A stretch of 64,000 bases of DNA from an uncultured Acidaminococcus sp. (GCA_900538365.1 UPXT01000004.1:20484-84483); one strand, 5' to 3'. Counted from the first letter of the stretch, positions 8,753-17,326 are shown. Numbers and translations are program-made. Notes: generated by a model not told the origin, from the sequence alone.

Positions 8753-10693
8753 GTGACAAGATTCTTTAGAAATATTATTTTCTACCTGCTCGTCTTTATC
8801 CTTGGACTTTGGATCTACGATTATTACAATGCGTCCAATGCTCCGAAGAACGATATGAGCTACAGCAATTTCATGAAGGAAGTCCAGCAGGATGACGTAC
8901 AGAGCGTCACCATCGTCGATAATTCCGTCATCAAGGGAAAACTCAAAAATGGCTCTGAATTTACGACCGTTGCGCCCCGCGACGACAAGATGGTTGATAC
9001 GCTGCGCAGCCGCGATGTGGAAATCAAGGCCGAACTGCCGCCCCAGCCTTCTTTCTGGAGCAGCATCCTTACTAGTGTCCTGCCCATGATTGTCATTGTC
9101 GTCCTGTGGTTCTTCATGATGAACAATGCCCAGGGCGGCGGCAGCCGGGTCATGAGCTTTGGCAAGAGCAAGGCAAAGCTCTATGGCGATGGCAAGAGCC
9201 GCGTCCTCTTTCGGGATGTGGCCGGTGCGGATGAAGCCAAACAGGAGCTGCAGGAAGTGGTGGAATTTCTTAAGGCACCGCAGAAGTATAACCAGCTCGG
9301 GGCCAAGATCCCCAAGGGTGTCCTCCTGTATGGGCCCCCTGGGACCGGTAAGACGCTTCTTGCAAAAGCCGTCGCCGGGGAAGCGGGCGTGCCTTTCTTT
9401 AGCATCTCTGGTTCCGACTTTGTTGAAATGTTTGTTGGGGTTGGGGCTTCCCGCGTCCGTGATCTTTTTGACCAAGCCAAAAAGAATGCCCCCTGCATCG
9501 TCTTCATCGATGAAATCGATGCGGTCGGCCGTCAGCGCGGGGCTGGCCTTGGCGGCGGACACGACGAACGGGAACAGACCTTGAACCAGCTCCTGGTTGA
9601 GATGGATGGGTTTGGTGCCAATGAAGGCATCATCATGATTGCCGCCACAAACCGTCCGGATATCCTTGATCCGGCCCTGCTCCGTCCGGGCCGTTTTGAC
9701 CGTCAGATTGTTGTTGACCGGCCTGATATCAGGGGCCGCCTTGCCATCCTCAAGGTCCATGCCAAGGGCAAACCCATTGACAGCAATGTGGATATGGAAG
9801 TCCTGGCCCGCCGTACGCCGGGCTTTACGGGTGCGGACCTTGCCAACCTTGTCAATGAAGGAGCCCTTCTTGCAGCCCGTCATAACCAGATGACCATCAC
9901 CATGAGTGATCTCGAAGAAGCAGCAGAACGGGTCATGATGGGACCTGAACGGCGCAGCCGCGTCATCAGCGACAATGAAAAACGCCTCACGGCCTATCAT
10001 GAAGGTGGTCATACTTTGGTGGGCATGCTCCTTGATCACACCGATCCAGTCCACAAGGTTACAATCATTCCCCGTGGGAGAGCTGGCGGGTATACCCTGA
10101 GCCTTCCGAAAGAAGATCGCTATTATGCTACGCGCAGTGAGCTCCTGGATGAATTGAAGGTCCTTTTGGGCGGCCGCGTGGCCGAAGCGCTCGTCCTTCA
10201 TGAGATTTCAAGCGGCGCCAGCAATGATCTGCAGCGCGCCACGGAACTTGCCCGCCAGATGACTTGTGAATACGGCATGAGCGAACGCTTGGGTGCCGTC
10301 ACCTTTGGTCACCGTCAGCAGCAAGTCTTCCTGGGCCGTGATATTGGTCATGAAAATATGTACAGCGAAAAGATTGCCGCCGAAATCGACGGCGAAATCC
10401 GCCGTTTCATTGATGAAGCCTATGAAGGGACGGTAAAGCTCCTTCAAGATAACATCGATAAGCTGCACCTCATTGCTCAGGCACTGATTGACCGGGAAAC
10501 CCTGGAAGAGCATGAAATCAAGGAACTCGTGGAATATGGCCGGATCCTTGAGAAAGGGGAAGAAGCGCCCGCAAGGGAGCCGTCCTCAACAGAATCTGTA
10601 AAGCCGGAAGGAAAGACGCTGCCGGAAGAGGGGTCTGCTTCTCCGCACGAGGAAGGAATCCTTCCTAAGGATGATTCCCAGCCCCTTGGCTGA
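8753..10693 (+). CDS. ftsH: ATP-dependent zinc metalloprotease FtsH
   Basis: FtsH is a membrane-anchored AAA+ protease that degrades misfolded membrane proteins and regulators. The GTG at 8753 lies 5 bases after AGGAGG; the frame also opens at TTG 8735, which would lie inside the leader hairpin. About 646 residues: two membrane helices (about 5-25 and 105-125) around a periplasmic domain, AAA domain with GPPGTGKT, CIVFIDEIDAVG and NRPDILDPALLRPGRFDRQ, then the peptidase with HEGGH. The zinc motif is HExxH as required, but has Gly where most have Ala. The C-terminal 45 residues are acidic, Pro/Ser-rich and probably disordered. Confidence 0.97.
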   Translation: MTRFFRNIIFYLLVFILGLWIYDYYNASNAPKNDMSYSNFMKEVQQDDVQSVTIVDNSVIKGKLKNGSEFTTVAPRDDKMVDTLRSRDVEIKAELPPQPSFWSSILTSVLPMIVIVVLWFFMMNNAQGGGSRVMSFGKSKAKLYGDGKSRVLFRDVAGADEAKQELQEVVEFLKAPQKYNQLGAKIPKGVLLYGPPGTGKTLLAKAVAGEAGVPFFSISGSDFVEMFVGVGASRVRDLFDQAKKNAPCIVFIDEIDAVGRQRGAGLGGGHDEREQTLNQLLVEMDGFGANEGIIMIAATNRPDILDPALLRPGRFDRQIVVDRPDIRGRLAILKVHAKGKPIDSNVDMEVLARRTPGFTGADLANLVNEGALLAARHNQMTITMSDLEEAAERVMMGPERRSRVISDNEKRLTAYHEGGHTLVGMLLDHTDPVHKVTIIPRGRAGGYTLSLPKEDRYYATRSELLDELKVLLGGRVAEALVLHEISSGASNDLQRATELARQMTCEYGMSERLGAVTFGHRQQQVFLGRDIGHENMYSEKIAAEIDGEIRRFIDEAYEGTVKLLQDNIDKLHLIAQALIDRETLEEHEIKELVEYGRILEKGEEAPAREPSSTESVKPEGKTLPEEGSASPHEEGILPKDDSQPLG

Positions 10694-10712
10694 CAGATTG
10701 AAAAATGGGAAG

Positions 10713-10737
10713 AGGCGCCACAGGCGCCTTTTCCTTT
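10713..10737 (+). terminator. Terminator after ftsH
   Basis: Stem (A)GGCGCC / GGCGCC(T) around ACA (10713-10729), then TTTCCTTT. Confidence 0.65.
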
Positions 10738-10766
10738 ACGGGTCATTATAGAAAGGAAGATGATGC

Positions 10767-11762
10767 ATGCGCAGTGAAATCTTGAACCTCCTGCGGGAAA
10801 AGGCACCCCAGCCCCTATCGGGCCAGGATCTAGCCAACCATTTTGGCATTACAAGGACGGCTGTTTGGAAACATATTCAGAGCCTCAAGAAAATGGGCTA
10901 TGGAATTGAGGCCTATACCAAAAAAGGCTATGTTCTCGTCAGCGTTCCGGATAAGCTCCTTCCCGAGGAAATTTCCCGCCATCTCCATACGCGTTTTATT
11001 GGCCGCAATATGGCCTATGAAGAAGTCATTCCCTCTACGAACGACCTCTTGAAGAAAATGGCCCTGCAGGGCGCTCCTGATGGAACGGTTTGTGTGGCCG
11101 AGGAACAGTCCGTTGGGAAGGGGCGCCTGGCTCGAGGCTGGTTCAGTCCCTATGGAAAGGGGCTTTGGTTCTCCCTGCTGTTAAAACCGACCTTCCTGCC
11201 CCAGGAAGCCCCCAAGATGACCCTTCTTGCAGCCGTCGCGGTGGTTCGCGCCATACGTGAACTGTGCGGCGTCAAGGCCGAAATCAAATGGCCGAATGAT
11301 ATTCTTCTTGAAGGACGCAAGCTTGTAGGCATCTTGACGGAAATGAGTGCCGAATTTGGTCACATCAACTATCTTGTCGTTGGTATCGGCATCAATGTCT
11401 GCGTTCCCCAAAGCATGGTCCCTGAAGCCCTTCGGGAGTCGGCCGTCTCCATCGATGATGTGGCAGATACGCCAACGGATCGGGTGGCCCTCTTGGCTAG
11501 GGTTCTCGATCATCTGGAGACCTGCTATGAGACGGTCCTCAAGGAAGGCTTTGCTCCCATCCTCGATGAATGGCGCCGCTACTCCGTGACCTTGGGCCGT
11601 ATGGTGAGGGTCATTGCCCCGGACACGACCTATACAGGAAAAGCTGAGGACATCGATGAAGAAGGGGCCCTTTTGGTGCGTCGGAAAAATGGACAATTGG
11701 AACGGGTCCTTGCCGGTGATGTTTCCATTCGTCCCGCTCAAGGAAAAGGTAAGTATCAATAA
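10767..11762 (+). CDS. birA: Bifunctional biotin-[acetyl-CoA-carboxylase] ligase / biotin repressor BirA
   Basis: A 331-residue protein with an N-terminal winged helix (about 1-62, QDLANHFGITRTAVWKHIQSLKKMGYGI) and a biotin protein ligase domain (about 80-260) that makes biotinyl-AMP and transfers biotin to carboxylase carrier lysines. The ligase signature GKGRLARGWFSPYGKGLWFS, KWPNDILLEGRKLVGIL and VVGIGINV are visible. The C-terminal SH3-like domain is about 275-325. With the HTH, it can also repress biotin genes when charged. An isolated gene between two terminators; start follows GAAAGGAAG. Confidence 0.95.
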   Translation: MRSEILNLLREKAPQPLSGQDLANHFGITRTAVWKHIQSLKKMGYGIEAYTKKGYVLVSVPDKLLPEEISRHLHTRFIGRNMAYEEVIPSTNDLLKKMALQGAPDGTVCVAEEQSVGKGRLARGWFSPYGKGLWFSLLLKPTFLPQEAPKMTLLAAVAVVRAIRELCGVKAEIKWPNDILLEGRKLVGILTEMSAEFGHINYLVVGIGINVCVPQSMVPEALRESAVSIDDVADTPTDRVALLARVLDHLETCYETVLKEGFAPILDEWRRYSVTLGRMVRVIAPDTTYTGKAEDIDEEGALLVRRKNGQLERVLAGDVSIRPAQGKGKYQ

Positions 11763-11777
11763 TGGGTTAACAATGAT

Positions 11778-11821
11778 AGGCAAAGGAAGTGCCGAAAGGC
11801 GCCGCTTTTGCCTATATTTTT
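11778..11821 (+). terminator. Terminator after birA
   Basis: Outer stem AGGCAAA / TTTGCCT (11778-11784 with 11807-11813), inner hairpin GTGCC-GAAA-GGCGC, then ATATTTTT. Confidence 0.75.
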
Positions 11822-11842
11822 GCCAAGGCACTGAATCGCTTC

Positions 11843-11870
11843 TTGCAAAGTTCCTTATCTTTGGTATAAT
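11843..11870 (+). promoter_or_regulatory. Promoter for coaX
   Basis: TTGCAA (11843-11848), 16-base spacer, TGG-TATAAT extended -10 (TATAAT 11865-11870). It gives a leader of about 95 bases in which GGCAG near 11885 can pair with CTGCC near 11912. Confidence 0.75.
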
Positions 11871-11970
11871 GTAGTCGTTTATGCGGCAGGCGGTACGGCG
11901 TGAAGGACCCCTGCTGCCATATGCACAATTCCATCAAAACCCGCAACTTTCCAAGGAGGAAACTCATCTC

Positions 11971-12747
11971 ATGTTAATGGTAATGGATATTGGCAATACA
12001 AACATCGTCGTTGGCGTTCACGACGGAAAGGAATGGATTGCTCACTGGAGACTGTCAAGCAGCCGTTCTCGGACCAGTGATGAATTTGGCATCATCTTGG
12101 GCAGTATGTTCCAGTCCACCGGGGTGGATATGAAGGCGGTCAAGGACATCATTGTTTCCACTGTTGTCCCGCCCCTTCTTGTGCCGCTCTGCAATATGTG
12201 CAAACGCTATTTTGGCATTACGCCCTTTGTTGTTACAAGCAACTGCAATACGGGACTTAAGCTCGACTATGACCACCCTAATGAAATCGGTGCAGACCGT
12301 ATCGTCAACGCGGTTGCAGCCCATCATATGTACGGTGATAAGGGCAATCTCATCATCATTGACTTTGGGACGGCAACAACATTCTGCGCCCTGCGTCCTG
12401 ATGGGGAATATCTGGGCGGTGCCATTGCCCCGGGCATTGGCATTTCAACGGAAGCGCTTTTCCAAAAGGCAGCCAAGCTGCCCCGCATTGAACTGATTAA
12501 ACCCAAAATGGCCATCTGCCATGATACAATCCATGCCATGCGCAGCGGCGTCATCTTTGGTTTTGTCGGCCAAATGGACGGCATTATTACGCGCATGAAA
12601 AAGGAATTGGACGGTCAGGCCTTCGTCGTCGTAACCGGTGGTTTCGGTAAACTCATGGCTTCTGAATCGGAACTGGTCGACGTCGTTGAACCTTTTCTGA
12701 CCTTGGAGGGGCTCTTGATCCTCCACAAGATGAACCGCAAACAATAA
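11971..12747 (+). CDS. coaX: Type III pantothenate kinase
   Basis: CoaX catalyses the first step of coenzyme A synthesis, ATP plus pantothenate to 4'-phosphopantothenate, and uses a monovalent cation. The 258 residues show the ASKHA-fold phosphate loop MDIGNTNIVVG, the HPNEIGADRIVNAVAA motif, DFGTATTF and GGAIAPGIGIS, all type III signatures. The frame is open to an ATG at 11881, but that ATG has no ribosome site; AAGGAGGA ends 10 bases before the ATG at 11971, which gives the normal family length. Transcribed alone, with its own promoter and terminator. Confidence 0.96.
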   Translation: MLMVMDIGNTNIVVGVHDGKEWIAHWRLSSSRSRTSDEFGIILGSMFQSTGVDMKAVKDIIVSTVVPPLLVPLCNMCKRYFGITPFVVTSNCNTGLKLDYDHPNEIGADRIVNAVAAHHMYGDKGNLIIIDFGTATTFCALRPDGEYLGGAIAPGIGISTEALFQKAAKLPRIELIKPKMAICHDTIHAMRSGVIFGFVGQMDGIITRMKKELDGQAFVVVTGGFGKLMASESELVDVVEPFLTLEGLLILHKMNRKQ

Positions 12748-12758
12748 AGCAATTTCTG

Positions 12759-12796
12759 GCGGCGTTTTTCCCTAAGCGGAAACGCCGCTTCTTTTA
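12759..12796 (+). terminator. Terminator after coaX
   Basis: Stem GCGGCGTTT (12759-12767) / AAACGCCGC (12780-12788), then TTCTTTT. Confidence 0.8.
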
Positions 12797-12811
12797 TCCA
12801 TGGAGGAAGGT

Positions 12812-13777
12812 ATGTTTTCTTTTAAAGAGACCCCTTTTCCCGTCGTACTCGCTCCTATGGCAGGTGTGACGGACCTGCCTTTTCGCGTCATCTGCAGGGA
12901 AAACGGGGCGGACTATACGGTATCTGAGATGGTGAGCGCCAAAGCCCTTTTATATAAGAACCAAAAGACCTTTGCCATGCTGACCATCGACCCCAAGGAA
13001 CACCCCACGGCCATCCAGCTTTTTGGCTCCGTCCCTTCGGAACTTGCTGCGGCAGGAAAAATTGTGGAGGCCCATGGCGCCGATATGATCGATGTCAATA
13101 TGGGCTGCCCCGTCCATAAGATTGTTTCCAACGGCGAAGGGTCTGCCCTCATGAAGGACCCCGAAAAGGTCTATGCCATCCTGGCAGCCCTTGTTGAGGC
13201 CGTCAGCATTCCCGTCACCGTGAAATTCCGTGCGGGCTGGGATGACGCCCACAAGAACGCTGTGGTGATTGCCCAAATGGCCGAAAAGGCCGGCGTCAGC
13301 GCTGTTTGTGTCCACGGTAGGACGCGAGCCCAGTTCTATCAGGGAAAGGCGGATTGGACCATCATCCGTGCTGTCAAGGAAAGTGTCGGGATCCCTGTCC
13401 TCGGCAACGGCGATATCTTTAGGGCAGAAGACGCGCTGCGCATGAAGGAAGTCACTGGCTGCGACGGGGTTATGATTGCCCGCGGCGCTGAAGGCAATCC
13501 GTGGATTTTCCGGGAAGTGAAGGCCCTTTTTGCCCATAAGGAAATCCCCGCTGTGTCCCTTGCGGAACGCTTTGCCATGATTCGACGCCATCTCCATGAC
13601 CTTATCTTATTTAAGGGAGAACGGGTTGGCGTCCGGGAAATGCGGCATCACGGTGCCATGTACTTTACCGGACTGCCTTACAGTGCCCATTATCGCAACG
13701 CTATCAATCAAGCACAAACGGAGGAGGTCCTCTTGGCCGTGCTTCGGGAATATGAAGAAAAGCTCCTGCAGGACTGA
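12812..13777 (+). CDS. dus: tRNA-dihydrouridine synthase (DusB type)
   Basis: An FMN-dependent enzyme that reduces uridines of the tRNA D-loop to dihydrouridine. The 321-residue TIM barrel has VVLAPMAGVTDLPFR at its start, the signature MIDVNMGCPVHKIVSNGEGSAL with the catalytic Cys at about 102, VTVKFRAGWD, VHGRTRAQFYQG and VLGNGDIF. GGAGGAAG just before 12812 sets that ATG; an in-frame ATG at 12800 lies upstream of the ribosome site and is unlikely. The stop codon sits inside the terminator stem. Confidence 0.95.
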   Translation: MFSFKETPFPVVLAPMAGVTDLPFRVICRENGADYTVSEMVSAKALLYKNQKTFAMLTIDPKEHPTAIQLFGSVPSELAAAGKIVEAHGADMIDVNMGCPVHKIVSNGEGSALMKDPEKVYAILAALVEAVSIPVTVKFRAGWDDAHKNAVVIAQMAEKAGVSAVCVHGRTRAQFYQGKADWTIIRAVKESVGIPVLGNGDIFRAEDALRMKEVTGCDGVMIARGAEGNPWIFREVKALFAHKEIPAVSLAERFAMIRRHLHDLILFKGERVGVREMRHHGAMYFTGLPYSAHYRNAINQAQTEEVLLAVLREYEEKLLQD

Positions 13778-13797
13778 TTTCCTGCAGGATTTTTTTG
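13764..13797 (+). terminator. Terminator overlapping the dus stop codon
   Basis: TCCTGCAGGA occurs twice (13764-13773 and 13780-13789); the word is self-complementary, so the copies pair, and TTTTTTTG follows. Confidence 0.8.
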
Positions 13798-13846
13798 CCA
13801 TGGGGGGAAGTCTGTCAAAATTCTAGTAAAAAGCTATACTTTCCCA

Positions 13847-13875
13847 TTGACAAAAGAGGGACCTTCGCTTAAGAT
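13847..13875 (+). promoter_or_regulatory. Strong promoter for the copper P-ATPase gene
   Basis: TTGACA (13847-13852), 17-base spacer, TAAGAT (13870-13875). Confidence 0.8.
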
Positions 13876-13888
13876 AAGAATGAAAACA

Positions 13889-13905
13889 ATACCGTGGTAG
13901 GGTAT
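13889..13905 (+). promoter_or_regulatory. Candidate CsoR operator before the P-ATPase gene
   Basis: ATACC-7-GGTAT inverted repeat centred about 20 bases downstream of the -10, where a bound repressor would block the start region. CsoR-family operators are G/C-centred TACC...GGTA repeats. A comparable repeat sits at the same place before csoR at 40.6 kb. Confidence 0.5.
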
Positions 13906-13937
13906 CAATACAGATTCAACTAAAGGAGGAATCCTCA

Positions 13938-16703
13938 ATGAAACAATTCAAGGTCGAGGGCATGACCTGTGCTTCCTGTCAGGCCCACGTAGAAAAGGCT
14001 GTAGCCGGCGTTCCCGGCGTGACCAGTGTCTCTGTCTCTCTTTTGACCAACAGTATGGGGGTAGAAGGGGAGGCCAGCAATGAAGCCATCATCAAGGCCG
14101 TAGAAGATGCAGGATACGGTGCGTCACCCAAAGGAATGGACAGCACGAGTGCAAAGCCGTCTAATGATGATGCGTTAAAGGATACGGAGACGCCTAAATT
14201 GAAGCGGCGCCTGATCTATTCCATTGGCTTCCTGCTCGTCCTCATGTATCTGACAATGGGGCACAACATGCTCCATTTCCCGTTGCCCGCCTTCCTTGAG
14301 GGAAACCTGTACGGGTTGGGGATTACGCAGCTGCTCCTTGCACTCATCGTCATGTTCATTAACCGGGCCTTTTTCGTCAGCGGCTTCAAGAGCATGAAGC
14401 ATCTGGCACCCAACATGGATACCCTTGTGGCGCTTGGCTCCGGGGTTTCCTTCCTGTGGAGCCTTTATGTCCTTTATGACATAACCTATCTTGGTTCCCA
14501 CGGAGCGCCCCTTTCCGCGCTCATGAAGCGCTATATGGAGGATTTGTATTTTGAATCGGCGGCCATGATCCCGGCGCTCATCACCGTGGGCAAGACCCTT
14601 GAATCGATTTCCAAGGGCCGTACAACGGATGCCCTCAAGGGACTTATGAAAATGGCGCCCAAAACAGCCACCTTGTTGATTGATGGCAAGGAAACGACCG
14701 TACCTATTGAGACGGTGAAGATTGGCGACGTTTTTGTTGTTCGTCCGGGGGAAAACATCCCCGTTGATGGGGTCGTCCTCAAAGGGACCAGCGCCGTCAA
14801 CGAAGCGGCCCTGACGGGAGAAAGCCTGCCTGTTGACAAAAAGCCCGGTGATAAGGTCCAGACGGCTACGACAAACCAATCGGGCTACTTGGAATGCCGT
14901 GCCACGCGCGTCGGTGAGGACACGACCCTGTCCCAGATCATCAAACTTGTGAGCGATGCCTCGGCTACCAAGGCGCCCATTGCTCGTATTGCTGATACTG
15001 TTTCCATGTACTTTGTCCCAACCATCATCGCCCTTGCCGTGATTGCTACTGTGGGGTGGCTCTTTGTCGGAGCTTCCTTTGGTGAGGCCATTGCCCGCGG
15101 CATTGCAATCCTTGTTGTGGCCTGTCCCTGTGCCTTGGGCCTTGCAACGCCAGTTGCCATCATGGTTGGCAATGGCGTCGGCGCCAAAAATGGTATTCTC
15201 TTTAAGACCAGTGAATCCCTTGAAATTGCGGGAAAAGTGAGCATTGTGGCGCTTGATAAGACGGGAACCATTACCAAGGGACAGCCGAAAGTCACGGACA
15301 TCGTCCCTGCTGCCGGCATGACGGAAAAAATGCTCCTCCAGCTTGCCTATGACCTGGAACAAAAGTCCGAACATCCTCTTGCCAAAGCCGTTGTGGAAGA
15401 AGCCCTTTCCAGGCAGCTTACTGCCGAAACCGTTGATGACTTTTCCATCCTGCCCGGCAACGGCCTGACGGCCAAAAAGAGTGGAGCCATCCTTCTTGGT
15501 GGCAGCCTTTCCTATATCAAAGGGACCGCCCGTCTGGACCCGTCCTTGGAAAAGCAGGCGGAAGCACTGGCAGAAAAAGGTCGGACACCGCTCCTGTTTG
15601 CCCTTGATGGTGCTGTTATCGGCATGATTGCTGTCGCTGACGTCATCAAGGAAGATTCCCCCAAGGCCATCAAGGAATTGCAGAAGATGGGCCTTACCGT
15701 AGTCATGCTGACAGGGGACAATGAAAAGACGGCAGAAAGCATTGGCCGCGAAGCCGGTGTGGACCGCGTCATCGCCGGCGTACTGCCAGATGGCAAGGAA
15801 ACGGTGATCCGCGAGCTCCAGAAATATGGCAAGGTTGCCATGGTCGGCGACGGGATCAACGACGCGCCAGCCCTCACCCGTGCCGATATCGGTATTGCCA
15901 TCGGTGCCGGTGCCGATGTAGCCATTGATTCGGCCGATATTGTCCTCATGAACAGCAAACTGACCGACGTTTCCGCTGCCGTGCGTCTCAGCCGCAGTAC
16001 TGTCAGGAACATCCACGAAAATTTATTCTGGGCCTTCTTCTACAATGTCGTCTGCATCCCTCTTGCCGCAGGTCTCATCCCTGGTCTCAAGATGAACCCC
16101 ATGGTAGGAGCGGCCGCCATGAGTCTGTCGAGCTTTACGGTCTGCATGAATGCCCTGCGCCTGAATCTGACCAAGATCCATGATGGGTCGAAGGATCGTT
16201 CCAAGCATCATGTAGAAGTAGGGACGGTACCGGTAAAACGAACTGACCTGCAAAACGGCGGGACGCCCCAAACTGGGGCCGTGTCGGACATGGACCTTAT
16301 TGTGAAAGGCATGACCTGCAGCCACTGCGAAGCTCATGTGAAAAAGGCTTTGGAAGCCCTGCCCGGCGTAGTAAGCGCCGCTGCAGACCATACGAAGGAT
16401 AGGGTCCAGGTCACCCTTTCGGCGCCCCTTGATGAAAAAGCTGCCGAAGATGCCGTGACAAAAGCTGGCTATACCTATGGCGGAATCATGGGAAGGGGGG
16501 AGGATAAAGCGACCCTTCACGTAAAAGGCATGATGTGTGCCCACTGTGAAGGCCGGGTAAAAAGAGCCCTCGAAAGCCTGCCTTCCATAGTAAGCGCCAC
16601 GCCTTCCCATGAAACAGGGAAAGTTGAAGTAATCCTTGCTGCCCCACTTGACCGTGAGGCCGCAAGAGCAGCTATCGAAAAAGCCGGATATGAACTGAAA
16701 TAA
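13938..16703 (+). CDS. Heavy-metal (probably Cu+) translocating P-type ATPase with N- and C-terminal HMA domains
   Basis: A 921-residue P1B ATPase that should export monovalent copper. In order: HMA domain (about 1-66, GMTCASC), eight predicted membrane helices, actuator loop with LTGES near 291, CPC metal site near 396, phosphorylation site DKTGT near 440, SEHP in the nucleotide domain and GDGINDAPAL near 637. After the last helix a roughly 55-residue linker leads to two further HMA domains (about 785-845 with GMTCSHC, about 860-920 with GMMCAHC). Extra HMA domains normally lie at the N-terminus, so this order is unusual. Its own promoter and CsoR-like operator suggest induction by copper. 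Start follows AAAGGAGGA. Confidence 0.93.
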   Translation: MKQFKVEGMTCASCQAHVEKAVAGVPGVTSVSVSLLTNSMGVEGEASNEAIIKAVEDAGYGASPKGMDSTSAKPSNDDALKDTETPKLKRRLIYSIGFLLVLMYLTMGHNMLHFPLPAFLEGNLYGLGITQLLLALIVMFINRAFFVSGFKSMKHLAPNMDTLVALGSGVSFLWSLYVLYDITYLGSHGAPLSALMKRYMEDLYFESAAMIPALITVGKTLESISKGRTTDALKGLMKMAPKTATLLIDGKETTVPIETVKIGDVFVVRPGENIPVDGVVLKGTSAVNEAALTGESLPVDKKPGDKVQTATTNQSGYLECRATRVGEDTTLSQIIKLVSDASATKAPIARIADTVSMYFVPTIIALAVIATVGWLFVGASFGEAIARGIAILVVACPCALGLATPVAIMVGNGVGAKNGILFKTSESLEIAGKVSIVALDKTGTITKGQPKVTDIVPAAGMTEKMLLQLAYDLEQKSEHPLAKAVVEEALSRQLTAETVDDFSILPGNGLTAKKSGAILLGGSLSYIKGTARLDPSLEKQAEALAEKGRTPLLFALDGAVIGMIAVADVIKEDSPKAIKELQKMGLTVVMLTGDNEKTAESIGREAGVDRVIAGVLPDGKETVIRELQKYGKVAMVGDGINDAPALTRADIGIAIGAGADVAIDSADIVLMNSKLTDVSAAVRLSRSTVRNIHENLFWAFFYNVVCIPLAAGLIPGLKMNPMVGAAAMSLSSFTVCMNALRLNLTKIHDGSKDRSKHHVEVGTVPVKRTDLQNGGTPQTGAVSDMDLIVKGMTCSHCEAHVKKALEALPGVVSAAADHTKDRVQVTLSAPLDEKAAEDAVTKAGYTYGGIMGRGEDKATLHVKGMMCAHCEGRVKRALESLPSIVSATPSHETGKVEVILAAPLDREAARAAIEKAGYELK

Positions 16704-16715
16704 CGGATACCTTGT

Positions 16716-16745
16716 AAGGAGCCGCCTCGTGCGGTTCCTTTTTTG
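16716..16745 (+). terminator. Terminator after the P-ATPase gene
   Basis: AAGGAGCCGC (16716-16725), loop CTCGT, GCGGTTCCTT (16731-16740), then TTTTTG. Confidence 0.85.
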
Positions 16746-17296
16746 TGCGTCCATCAGGGCGCACACTTCAATGAGAAAGGTCTTGTGCTGTCCTAGTCGA
16801 GGGAACCTCATGACCAAACATCAAGGGCAGTATCAAGAGGTGGAATCTCCTGTACGGGTTATGACCAGTAAAGGAAGGGAGAAACCTTAGGAACCCGCCG
16901 TACAGCGAAAGGTACGCAGAGTGGTATGAGCGGTCGGGATTAAAAAATGCCTCTGCCTCAGTCATGTGTCTTGGAGGAAAGCCCCATATAAGGCATTTAT
17001 AAATGTGAAATCTTTGTGAAATATTATGACCTGTTTCATTCTCGTCCTTTCTTGATAGAAACAATAAATGTTGTCCTAGAACCTTTCCTAATAAGGAACT
17101 ATCGAGTAAATAGTGAAAATTTTTGTACTTTGTAATTGTCTTTTCCACCTATATGGGAAAGAAACGATTGTTAAACTTCCGCCACTGAGATTCCGCCAAT
17201 AGGAATTTCTTTTTACAAAAATATTATACTTAATACTTATTGTAAATAAGAAGCAAAGAGAGACAGGATTTCTTGTGATCCATCTGACCCTTCTTA
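16746..17296 (+). other. Gene-free stretch between the P-ATPase and the exopolysaccharide locus
   Basis: About 550 bases with no credible gene on either strand. The first part (to about 16970) has normal base composition and contains the possible group II intron remnant. The rest (about 16975-17300) is clearly AT-richer than its surroundings and holds only short hairpins such as TTCCT-AATA-AGGAA near 17084. Reading frames here have neither ribosome sites nor recognisable products. Confidence 0.6.
16890..16965 (+). mobile_element. Possible decayed 3' end (domains V-VI) of a group II intron
   Basis: The stretch GGAACCCGCCGTAC ... GGTACGCAGAGTGGT ... TGAGCGGTCGGG followed by GCCTCTGCCTCAGTCAT resembles, from memory, the domain V-VI end of bacterial group II introns of the type that ends in a TCCTACTCGAT-like sequence. 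Several stem pairs of domain V are broken, and no reverse-transcriptase gene is present in the gap, so if real it is a dead remnant. No alignment was run. Confidence 0.35.
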
Positions 17297-17326
17297 TTGT
17301 CATAAGGATATTTTATCATGTATAAT
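17297..17326 (+). promoter_or_regulatory. Promoter of the c-di-GMP/exopolysaccharide operon
   Basis: TTGTCA (17297-17302), 18-base spacer, TGT-TATAAT extended -10 (TATAAT 17321-17326). It leaves a leader of about 105 bases. It is the only strong promoter seen before the nine-gene locus. Confidence 0.75.

Noticed and set aside
8696..10201. 501-codon open frame on the minus strand opposite ftsH
   Set aside because: It mirrors the ftsH codons, has no ribosome site or recognisable domain, and ftsH is certain.
11885..11916. coaX leader GGCAG/CTGCC hairpin as a riboswitch
   Set aside because: A single short stem without any conserved riboswitch core.
13764..13789. Direct repeat TCCTGCAGGA x2 considered as an attachment or insertion site
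   Set aside because: The word is a palindrome, and with the T-run it forms the dus terminator.
14175..16016. 613-codon open frame on the minus strand opposite the copper P-ATPase
   Set aside because: His/Asn/Gly-rich translation typical of an antisense shadow; the plus-strand gene has all P-ATPase motifs.
16768..17148. 126-codon minus-strand frame in the gap after the P-ATPase
   Set aside because: No ribosome site or homology, crosses the region with the suspected intron relic and the AT-rich part.
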